Assembly: GCA_913065005.1 (NCBI GenBank) | Contig: CAJYAJ010000001.1 | Coordinates: 1 to 64,000 of the forward strand | Origin: an uncultured Verrucomicrobiota bacterium | GTDB taxonomy: Bacteria > Verrucomicrobiota > Kiritimatiellia > Kiritimatiellales > Pontiellaceae | DNA: 64,000 nucleotides | Direction of reading: 5' to 3' | Shown: positions 56,102 to 64,000 of the stretch, one piece after another | Layout of the letters: every line of letters begins with the position of its first letter | Position numbering within the stretch: the stretch's first letter is position 1 | The notes under the pieces: generated by a model | The model's database searches: none | What the model saw: the letters and a program-made list of their open reading frames with translations, nothing else | What the model was told of the DNA's origin: nothing | Translations under genes and position numbers: made by a program

Positions 56102-56279
56102 TAAAATCTTTATCTATAGAACGTCTTGCAAGCGGCACTTTTATAAAAAAAAGAGATCAAATCAAGGTTTTGAAAAAATGGACTCCGAAATCGGGTTTAT
56201 TTGCGACATGCTAAAAGGAGTTTCTTTAAAGAAGCGGGGCAGCTGATGGCTGGGTCTAATGAGGGTTGAAGGAGGATCA

Positions 56280-57434
56280 TCATTCAGTATCCTTGCGTTT
56301 AAAAGTCGGAGTAAACAGGTGTTTTGCGATCATTATGGGTTCCCTCCGTTTTAAAAAAATGGTTTGTAGGATAGCCCCCATTCCGAGCCACAAACTCACG
56401 GCTTGAATCGGTACGCCTAATCCGGGTATCAAACCGATGAGGGAGAGAAGTAGTAAGCCGATTGCGGAGGCGAGTAAGAGTCGTCCGGTTTCGGCACCGT
56501 TGAATGTAAGGACGAGAATGCCGATGAGGCAGGCCGTAATAATTTGGCTCAAATAGACCCATGCACCCCAGAGACCCAGCATGAACAGGCCGGTGGGAAG
56601 GCCGATCAAAGAGGTGAGGCAGAAAACACCGATGATCGGCAATACACCCGAAGCAAGAAAGCCGATCAGTGAGCATTTGAGTGGGGCGGAAAAAATAAGA
56701 TGGGTGGCGTGGGCGGCTTGTCCGGGAAACAGGAGGAGGTAGAGTACACCAACTAGAAAAGCGGCAAAAAGCCAGAGACCGCGTGATTTGAGTTGGGCAA
56801 TTGAAAAGGGTGAAACAGCAGAGCCAGCGTCATCTTTGAGAATGGTTCCTCCAACTTGAGCGGGATCGATGATAAGGATTTGATCAGTACGGTAGGTGAA
56901 GTCGCCTGCTACCCGTAACCCATCAGCTATCAGCGTTTCGCGGGCTTGTATGTGGGCATCTCCACCGATGGTTCCTTCTAGTGTGAGTAGGGTGCCGGCG
57001 GTGACGTGTAGATCCCCTTCGATGGTTCCTTCCATGATAGCTTTATCCGCTATCAATCGAACGGTTCCTCCAATCGAGGCTTTTTCGGAGATCGTTACAG
57101 TGTCGGCAAGGAGCGTCAGATTGCCTTCGATGATCCCTTCAATACGAACTACTTTACCGGTAATGCGAACGTTGCGTTTGGCGGTGCCAATTAGAGCGGT
57201 TTCCATGCCCGCTATTCCGTTGATGTTGCCTTCATAGGTTCCGGAAAAAAAGAGGGGATTGGCGCACAGGATAGTGAGATCGTTGAGGAAGATCCCTTCG
57301 GGTTGTGCGACGGTGGCTATGATCCATTGTTCATCTTCGACCTGTTGGTCTGCTGGAATAATATATTGATTGGTGATGGTGATGGCGGTGGCGAAGAGCG
57401 GCAGCAGAAGGGTTGCGATTAGGATGTTTCGCAT
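56280..57434 (-). CDS. Exported bactofilin-like polymer protein with membrane domain
   Basis: 384 aa. Signal sequence (NILIATLLLPLFATAI), then about 180 residues of beta-helix with bactofilin-type repeats (VRIEGIIEGNLTLLAD, IGGTVRLIADKAIMEGTIEGDLHVTAG in parts, LEGTIGGDAHIQARE). A C-terminal membrane domain of four to five helices follows (GLWLFAAFLVGVLYLLLF, GLFMLGLWGAWVYLSQII). Canonical bactofilins are cytoplasmic; the signal peptide implies this helix is outside. It overlaps the nfeD stop by 16 bases, so they are likely functionally paired. Confidence 0.75.
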   Translation of the reverse strand: MRNILIATLLLPLFATAITITNQYIIPADQQVEDEQWIIATVAQPEGIFLNDLTILCANPLFFSGTYEGNINGIAGMETALIGTAKRNVRITGKVVRIEGIIEGNLTLLADTVTISEKASIGGTVRLIADKAIMEGTIEGDLHVTAGTLLTLEGTIGGDAHIQARETLIADGLRVAGDFTYRTDQILIIDPAQVGGTILKDDAGSAVSPFSIAQLKSRGLWLFAAFLVGVLYLLLFPGQAAHATHLIFSAPLKCSLIGFLASGVLPIIGVFCLTSLIGLPTGLFMLGLWGAWVYLSQIITACLIGILVLTFNGAETGRLLLASAIGLLLLSLIGLIPGLGVPIQAVSLWLGMGAILQTIFLKRREPIMIAKHLFTPTFKRKDTE

Positions 57435-57907
57435 GGGGCATCCTCTCGTACCGTAATGGTGGCATTTTGGACCGCGACTACATGGACGGATTTACCCGCT
57501 TCGATCCAGTCGGCATCTGCCATTACGTCTATACGTTTCCCCTCGATTAGAGCGATGCCCGCGGGTCGCAAATTGGAGAGTGCTTCTCCGGCGGCTCCAA
57601 GTTCAATGTCGGGTTTGGTATGAGATTGGGAGGTATCGAGATTGTCGCTCAAGGTGAGGTTGCGACCCATTCGGCTTTTCGGGAAAAAGCGCATCCATAG
57701 AATGAAGGTGAGGATGAGCAAAAAAAGAAGGCCGATTGCGCTTAAGGTATTCCAGGGGGCGTCAAACTGAAAGTAGCCGACGGCGGCCGCGGCAAGCCAG
57801 ATAAGCGCACCGATGATACCGAGAAGGCCGCCCGGTAAAAAGATCTCCATGCCGATGAGAACAAATCCGCTTAAAACGAGTATGCTGTATAAGGTTGTTG
57901 GTTCCAT
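57419..57907 (-). CDS. NfeD-like membrane protein
   Basis: 162 aa. Three or four membrane segments (SILVLSGFVLIGMEIFLPG, GIIGALIWLAAAAVGYF, LLFLLILTFILWMRFF) are followed by the C-terminal OB fold (GAAGEALSNLRPAGIALIEGKRIDVMADADWIEAGKSV in parts). This short NfeD type has no protease domain and often partners flotillins or stomatins. Its start is two bases after the thiD stop; it is coupled to the bactofilin-like gene. Confidence 0.85.
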   Translation of the reverse strand: MEPTTLYSILVLSGFVLIGMEIFLPGGLLGIIGALIWLAAAAVGYFQFDAPWNTLSAIGLLFLLILTFILWMRFFPKSRMGRNLTLSDNLDTSQSHTKPDIELGAAGEALSNLRPAGIALIEGKRIDVMADADWIEAGKSVHVVAVQNATITVREDAPCETS

Positions 57908-57909
57908 TT

Positions 57910-58746
57910 TTACTCTACTCCCATGTTGTGTAAATCCCGAATGATGTTCGGTTGATCGGGTTCGGAATTACAGGGCGGAAGAAAGGGGAGTGGACCCTCG
58001 CCTTTGCCCAGACTCGTTGCTTGCTTTAGATTTTGATTTAGATAGGTTTTTGCGGTTTGGACCGCTTGTGGAAGGGATTCGCCACGGGCGAATGCGGCCG
58101 CGGTTGCCGAAGCAAATACGCAGCCGGTCCCATGTGTGGCTCGGGTGCTCATTCGCGGACTTTCCATGAGGAAGCGGTGGGAGGCATCCATAAACAGGTC
58201 AGAGCAGTGGGCACCAGCGGCATGCCCACCCTTGAGGAGTACTGCCTGAGCGCCGGCCTCAAGTAACGCATTGGCTAATTCTTGGGGTGAGGCTTGTGGA
58301 AGACCGGTTAATTCTCTTGCCTCAGGCAGATTGGGAGTGAGTAGCATGGCACGCGGTATGATGCGTGTTTGGAGGGTTGCGAGCGCTTCTTCGGATAACA
58401 GCGCGGTACCGGAGGTGGATCGTAGTACGGGGTCGCAGATGTAGGGAATCGTGGGATGCGATGCGAGCAGATCCGCCACGGTTTCGATGGCGTCTGCGAG
58501 CATGCCGGATTTAATAATCGCAGGTGGAAGATCGGAGATCAGGCTGTTCCATTGCGCTTGAATAAGCGGATCGGAAACGGGTTCGATGGATTGAACGCCT
58601 TGTGTATTCTGAGCGGTAATGGCGGTGGTGATGGAGCAACCGTGCAAGCCGAAGGCACGGAAGACCTGCAAGTCTGCTTGTATTCCTGCTCCGCCGCCGC
58701 TATCTGACCCGGCCATCGTCCAGGCGATGAGCGGTTTAGTTTTCAT
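57910..58746 (-). CDS. thiD: Hydroxymethylpyrimidine/phosphomethylpyrimidine kinase
   Basis: 278 aa from the ATG at 58746 (MKTKPLIAWTMAGSD); the longer ORF is the ftsB-like gene in another frame. The start AGSDSGGGAGIQADLQVF, AITAQNTQGV, VCDPVLRS as ICDPVLRSTSGT, LTPNLPEARELTG, LLKGGH and GTGCVFASATAA are all ThiD signatures. It phosphorylates HMP and HMP-P for thiamine synthesis. It overlaps the ftsB-like stop by about ten bases. Confidence 0.94.
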   Translation of the reverse strand: MKTKPLIAWTMAGSDSGGGAGIQADLQVFRAFGLHGCSITTAITAQNTQGVQSIEPVSDPLIQAQWNSLISDLPPAIIKSGMLADAIETVADLLASHPTIPYICDPVLRSTSGTALLSEEALATLQTRIIPRAMLLTPNLPEARELTGLPQASPQELANALLEAGAQAVLLKGGHAAGAHCSDLFMDASHRFLMESPRMSTRATHGTGCVFASATAAAFARGESLPQAVQTAKTYLNQNLKQATSLGKGEGPLPFLPPCNSEPDQPNIIRDLHNMGVE

Positions 58747-59050
58747 TGGTTTCGAGGGTGCTGGGAAAATGAAAAATGGTTTCGTCGGGATGTGCATATC
58801 CGACTTCATGGGCGATTCGTTCCACAAAGTCGGAATCGGTTGCAAAGCGTCGTTGGTGTTCTTTGAGGGTTTGTTCGGCGATGATGGTTTGGTCGATTTC
58901 TCGCTGAAGCGATTGACTCCGCTCTTGATAGGTTTTGAATTGATGTACTTTTGGGATGAATGCTAGCGCAATCCCGACGACAACGACGCCGAGCAAAATG
59001 CCGAGAACCACTCGGTTGATCAAATTCCAATATTTTTCGGTCTGTTGCAT
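58736..59050 (-). CDS. ftsB: Septum formation initiator, FtsB/DivIC-like
   Basis: 104 aa from the ATG at 59050 (AAGGAT upstream), the true FtsB size. It has one membrane helix (NRVVLGILLGVVVVGIALAF), an immediate coiled coil (YQERSQSLQREIDQTIIAEQ) and the terminal FVERIAHEVGYAHPDETIF that typifies DivIC/FtsB (E..AR..LG...P.E..F). It recruits and activates septal peptidoglycan synthesis in the divisome. The position just downstream of eno is conserved across many bacteria. Confidence 0.88.
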   Translation of the reverse strand: MQQTEKYWNLINRVVLGILLGVVVVGIALAFIPKVHQFKTYQERSQSLQREIDQTIIAEQTLKEHQRRFATDSDFVERIAHEVGYAHPDETIFHFPSTLETNEN

Positions 59051-59103
59051 ACGATCCTTATATTCGAATAGGGTACTGGTTGGGGGAGTGGGTCGCAAGA
59101 GCG

Positions 59104-59131
59104 AAAAAAGGCGGCTTGAGAAGCCGCCTTT
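59104..59131 (-). terminator. Rho-independent terminator after enolase
   Basis: An 11-bp stem AAAGGCGGCTT / AAGCCGCCTTT with loop GAG, followed on the minus strand by T residues. It lies 24 bases after the eno stop and before ftsB, so eno can be transcribed alone, with partial readthrough into ftsB-thiD-nfeD. Confidence 0.85.
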
Positions 59132-59155
59132 CTGTACTCGATTTGGCATGAATGT

Positions 59156-60472
<1,317 letters not shown>

Positions 60473-60487
60473 TTAATCGAAGGCGTG

Positions 60488-60516
60488 AATATAGGCGTGG
60501 ACCTAGATGCTCGCAA
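60488..60516 (-). promoter_or_regulatory. Sigma-70-type promoter of eno
   Basis: On the minus strand TTGCGA (60516-60511), exactly 17 bases, TATATT (60493-60488). Transcription would start about 45-50 bases before the eno ATG. This is the clearest housekeeping promoter in the window. Confidence 0.55.
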
Positions 60517-60544
60517 ACAAAATAGCATTAGAAGTTTGTGCGTT

Positions 60545-61906
60545 TTACCAACGTAAGACGGAGAGGGAGAAGGTGTTGGCATTGCGCAGATGCTTCATGG
60601 GAACCCAGCGTTGATTATAGTTGGGACCCCAACTATCGGTGATGCAGCTTTCATCGGTTTGGCGGTTGTAGCCGATGATCATGCAGATATGGCCGCCGCC
60701 TCGGCGGAATTCGAGGGCTTCGATGTCGAGATCGGGCTCTTCGGGTTCTTTGCCTGAGCGGATGGCGTTGTGGTGATTGGCAATGGCTTGAAATCCGGGG
60801 GTGCTTGTGAAAGACCACATGAGGGGGAGTCCGCGGTCGATCTGTTTTGCGATTTCATCCATTTCGATTTGGCTTTCTAATTCAATGAGATCGCGTCCAT
60901 AGGTGGAGAGTAAGGGCTGCATCGCTTTTTTGATTTCATGTGGATAGGTTCCGCCGCCTGCTGAGGTGTTGGCGACCACGGCGATGAGATACATATCGGC
61001 TGGGATTTCGAAATAGCGCAAATAGCGCTCCCACGTGGCGGGGGAGCAGTAGCCTTTTGCGCCTTGGTCGATCATGGGAATGTTTTTGATGATGACGTCT
61101 CCATTTGGGAGCGTTTTGACGCAGCTTGCCACGCGTGTGCGGAGAGCGCTATAGCCTAGTTTGTCGTTTCGTCCTCCGCGCTCGGCGCGTTCGTAGGGCA
61201 TGATGCGTAGGGTTACGAATTTGCCTTCCATGTGGGAGAGCAGGAGGGCGTGATTGTTCCAGTCCCAGCGCCAGACTTTTTCGCGTAGGTCGCCGCGGCC
61301 GATGGAGTCTCGTCGAGGTTTTCCGAGTCGTTGGCGAAGGGTCATTTCGAGGCGTTCAGCGGCGGCTTCGATGGCTTCTTCGGCTTCGTCTCTGTAGCGG
61401 TATGGGGCGTCGCCTTGATTGAGGAAAATGATATTAAAGCTGTCGACATGATTTTCTTTTCCATAAAGCGCAGTGGCATAGGCGGGTTCGCTAAGAATAT
61501 GGGTTTCGCCGTTCATATAGCCGCGATAATTTTCCATGAAATCAGTTTTTGATTCAAACTGGATGTGGAGGCGGTGGGCTGTATTTGAGGTGGTGTCGTC
61601 CCATAACCATTCGTCTTGCCAGAGATCGATTCCAAAACAGGCATTCATCTCCTGCCAATGAACCGGGTGAAGACGTCCGCGATTGCGGTGTTTGAGGAGA
61701 TATTCAAGGTGCTCAACATCAGCGGGAATAAAAATATCGAACGGTACGGTGATGGTTTGGCGGTTTTCTTTTTTGAGAACGACTTCTCGGCGGGAGTAGA
61801 CTTTGACGACGTCTGCATTGATTTGCCGTCCGTTTTCTTTTTCGGTCCAGACCCGCGCTTCGCTATTCAAGACGCAGATGAGCAGAAGTAACATTCCATA
61901 TCTCAT
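60545..61906 (-). CDS. Secreted SHD1-domain protein with C39-like cysteine protease domain
   Basis: 453 aa from the ATG at 61906, which gives a signal peptide (MRYGMLLLLICVLNSEA). Residues about 18-70 form an SHD1-like domain (VWTEKENGRQINADVVKVY, VVLKKENRQTITVPFDIFI, DVEHLEYL), a module common in Planctomycetes/Verrucomicrobia. The last 180 residues contain a papain/C39 fold: Cys in MIDQGAKGYCSPATWERYL, His in GGGHICMIIGYN and Asp/Trp in CITDSWGP. The middle shows no known domain. A periplasmic or extracellular protease or transglutaminase-like hydrolase; substrate unknown. Divergent from tatD with 45 bases between. Confidence 0.78.
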   Translation of the reverse strand: MRYGMLLLLICVLNSEARVWTEKENGRQINADVVKVYSRREVVLKKENRQTITVPFDIFIPADVEHLEYLLKHRNRGRLHPVHWQEMNACFGIDLWQDEWLWDDTTSNTAHRLHIQFESKTDFMENYRGYMNGETHILSEPAYATALYGKENHVDSFNIIFLNQGDAPYRYRDEAEEAIEAAAERLEMTLRQRLGKPRRDSIGRGDLREKVWRWDWNNHALLLSHMEGKFVTLRIMPYERAERGGRNDKLGYSALRTRVASCVKTLPNGDVIIKNIPMIDQGAKGYCSPATWERYLRYFEIPADMYLIAVVANTSAGGGTYPHEIKKAMQPLLSTYGRDLIELESQIEMDEIAKQIDRGLPLMWSFTSTPGFQAIANHHNAIRSGKEPEEPDLDIEALEFRRGGGHICMIIGYNRQTDESCITDSWGPNYNQRWVPMKHLRNANTFSLSVLRW

Positions 61907-61951
61907 ATCTTCTTTATATACAGATGCGATGTGTTGAGGTAGACAAAAGTA

Positions 61952-62740
61952 ATGAATCTCTTTGATGCACATTGTCATTTGCAAGATGCGCGATTGGCGG
62001 AAGACCGGGCGGGGGTGCTGTTGCGCGCACGTGCTGCGGGGGTTGATCGAATTGCGATCAAGGGAGCGTCGGAGGTGGATTGGTCGGAGGTGGAGTTATT
62101 GGTTGAGTCGGATTCTTTCTTGCATCCTTCGTTTGGTTTGCACCCTTGGTTTTTGAAGCAGCGTACGTCGGAGTGGGCGGTGCGGTTGAATGCGTTACTT
62201 GAAAAATATCCGCAGGCGGGGGTGGGTGAAATTGGAATCGATCCAGATCCGAAGGGGAATCAAGCAGAGTCAATAGAGGTGCAGGAAGAGATTTTTCTTG
62301 TGCAGTTAGAGATGGCTCAACGGTGGAAACGACCGGTGTCGATTCATTGTCGAGGTGCGTGGGGGCGCTTGTTGGATTTACTCGATAGGGCGGGTACGCT
62401 GCCGGGCGGATGGATGATTCATTGTTTTGGGGGTTCGGTGGAAGTGGCGCAAGAGTTATTGCGTAGAGGGGCGTATCTCTCTTTTTCTGGAACGATTACA
62501 CGCCCGAATAATCGAAGGGCAGCGGAGGTCTTGCCGTGCGTCCCGGCGGAGCGGTTGTTGCTTGAAACGGATGCGCCGGACCTTTTGCCGATCGGGGCGG
62601 TGGGCCCACTTAACGCACCTGAAAATTTACCCAGAATATTGGCTTGTGTCGCCTTCTTGCGTGGCGAATCAGAAGCTGAAGTGGCTTCTATGACGTATCA
62701 AAATACGTGCCGACTTTTTGCTCCAACGTTGGAGCTATAA
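61952..62740 (+). CDS. tatD: TatD family metal-dependent deoxyribonuclease
   Basis: 262 aa. The metal-binding motifs of the TatD TIM barrel are intact: DAHCHLQD, GEIGIDPD, SIHCRGAWGR, MIHCFGGS and LLETDAPDLLP. E. coli TatD is a 3'-5' exonuclease in DNA repair and quality control. GAGGTAG precedes the ATG. It is a single-gene unit; the following patatin gene starts 66 bases later. Confidence 0.93.
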   Translation: MNLFDAHCHLQDARLAEDRAGVLLRARAAGVDRIAIKGASEVDWSEVELLVESDSFLHPSFGLHPWFLKQRTSEWAVRLNALLEKYPQAGVGEIGIDPDPKGNQAESIEVQEEIFLVQLEMAQRWKRPVSIHCRGAWGRLLDLLDRAGTLPGGWMIHCFGGSVEVAQELLRRGAYLSFSGTITRPNNRRAAEVLPCVPAERLLLETDAPDLLPIGAVGPLNAPENLPRILACVAFLRGESEAEVASMTYQNTCRLFAPTLEL

Positions 62741-62806
62741 AAGATAGGGCTTGTGCTTTCTTTATAAATAGTTAATTATATTAATTATTATACAAAGGAG
62801 CGTTTT

Positions 62807-63996
62807 ATGAAAATATGTATCTGTCGAATGGGGGTCGTTTTATGCCTGTTGTTGCCTCTTTTTTTTACAGAAGCTTCGCGACCGTCACCGCCGAGTGATC
62901 CTGATTTATTGCCTACGGTAAGGGGACTCTCTGGTATTCGGTTTTGGGGAGACCTGCCGATCCCCAAGAATGTGGAACCGATTGATGAACTTGCGAAACA
63001 GATTTTATCGGATACGACCTATGACCCGGTGTGTGATATGTCATTTCTTGTTATTTCTGGCGGTGGTTCCAGAGGGGCTTTTGGGGCGGGCTGGCTCTCG
63101 GGCTGGAGTGATTCTGGGACCCGTCCAACTTTCAGGCTCGTGACTGGGATTAGCACGGGGGCGCTTACCGCGCCGTTTGCTTTTTTGGGTGAAGCTTATG
63201 ACGATGTGTTAGAAGAGCTTTATACTCTTTACTCAACCACGAATATTTTGGATCCGAGTCATCCCAATGATAACAGTCGATTGCGATCGATCTTAAAGAA
63301 ATATATCGGCCAAGCTGAGATTCAAAAAATAGCGGATGAATATCGAAAGGGCAGACGCTTGGTGGTGGGTACCACTTGGTGGATGTGCTTCGTCCGGTGG
63401 CTTGGGATTTGAGTGCGATTGCCGCATCGGGGTCGAGTGAGTCGTTGGATACCATGTTGGATGTGATGCTGGCTTCGGCGGGGGTTCCTGGATTGTTGCC
63501 TCCGGTTTTATTTGAATCGACGATGAGGGGTTCCACGTATGGAGAGCTTCATGCGGATGGAGGTCTAGCTAAGCTTGAATTTTTGGAACCGATTGCAGCT
63601 CGAATAGGGGCGGCTTTGAGCAAAGTGGGTCACACTGGTCCCACGATGGTTTATATTTTACATAACGATCGCGTGGCTCCGGCTGTTGCAGAAGTGAAGA
63701 TAGATCCGAATGCGATTATCTCTTCGGCTTTATTGAGTCTGTTTCGATCGAATGGATTTTATGCACTCAATAATATATTTAATGAGAGTCGAATCGATGG
63801 TGAGATATATCAGCTGACGTATATTCCGGCCTCATTTACACAGCGCCCGCGCGAGGTTTTTGATATCCACTATATGAGGGCACTGTTTACATTAGCGCAT
63901 GATACGGCGAAAGAAGGACCTGATTGGCAGTCCCAACCTCCGCCATACCCTGCTTTGAGCGGATTGCAACAAAGGCTTATGCGTTTGAATATGTAA
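62807..63996 (+). pseudogene. Patatin-like phospholipase, split by a frameshift
   Basis: Two overlapping ORFs. The first (62807-63412) has a signal peptide (MGVVLCLLLPLFFTEA), the oxyanion loop VISGGGSRGAFGAG and the nucleophile Ser in GISTGAL, then loses frame after RRLVVGTT. The second frame resumes LVDVLRPVAWDLSAIAASGS and contains the catalytic Asp in LHADGGLAK, running to 63996. Only together do they form a patatin, with GTT-(N/x)LD-RPV contiguous as in homologues. A single missing base near 63373-63382 explains it. It is either a recent pseudogene or a sequence error; neither half alone has the Ser-Asp dyad. Confidence 0.75.
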
Positions 63997-64000
63997 GATT

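Overview
The window is bacterial and chromosomal, densely packed and near 50% GC, with about 57 intact protein genes. There are no rRNA or tRNA genes, CRISPR arrays, insertion sequences or phage genes that I can recognise. The gene set points to a Gram-negative, respiring, cell-wall-bearing bacterium of the PVC group, most likely Verrucomicrobiota in the broad sense. The signs are an SHD1-type domain on a secreted protease, large exported beta-helix and adhesin-like proteins sharing one C-terminal module, a b558-type succinate dehydrogenase and an RpiB-GlyA fusion. The phylum is an inference from gene content; the genus cannot be read from the sequence.

Layout, 0-12 kb. The 3' end of dnaJ, rsmE and a parA run on the plus strand. 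Converging on them is a minus-strand rod-shape operon, mreB-mreC-mreD-mrdA(PBP2)-rodA-rng, mostly with 4-base ATGA overlaps. It continues into galM, a secreted repeat protein and bcp. A 350-base intergenic region upstream of mreB carries a strong plus-strand terminator with an anti-Shine-Dalgarno-like loop.

12-26 kb. An atypical SDR and a UbiD-family decarboxylase are followed by a compact TCA block: mdh on the minus strand, divergent from sdhC-sdhA-sdhB-sucC-sucD-gltA. Next come tpx with a small membrane protein, a lipoprotein gene with a stop at codon 4, hisB-hisH, and an XRE antitoxin-like gene with a decayed upstream partner.

26-36 kb. This is a biotin cluster (bioF, a bioH-like esterase, bioC, bioD, bioA) with an mscS-like gene on the opposite strand in its middle. 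It is followed by an LRR-protein remnant, ilvD, a cinA-like gene and rluD. The plus strand is strikingly G-rich here whatever the gene orientation.

36-49 kb. A degenerate uracil-DNA-glycosylase-like protein precedes an ECF sigma factor with a putative anti-sigma factor. The minus-strand set tsaC/sua5, ywlE-like phosphatase and an rpiB-glyA fusion keeps the Bacillus ywl gene order. Then come priA and a minus-strand run floA, unknown, ppiD-like, fxsA, HAD-UbiA fusion and pfkB.

49-64 kb. Two very large exported proteins (1145 and 955 aa) are followed by an eno-ftsB-thiD-nfeD-bactofilin-like operon. An SHD1/C39-type protease stands divergent from tatD, and a patatin-like phospholipase gene is split by a frameshift.

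How it works together. Cell-wall elongation (Mre/PBP2/RodA), division (FtsB), membrane microdomains (FloA, NfeD) and envelope folding (PpiD) are well represented. Central metabolism is covered by the TCA block, enolase, GlyA/RpiB and IlvD. Several genes are visibly decaying, namely a toxin-like gene, an LRR protein, a lipoprotein and a patatin, so the genome is losing accessory functions or contains local sequence errors.
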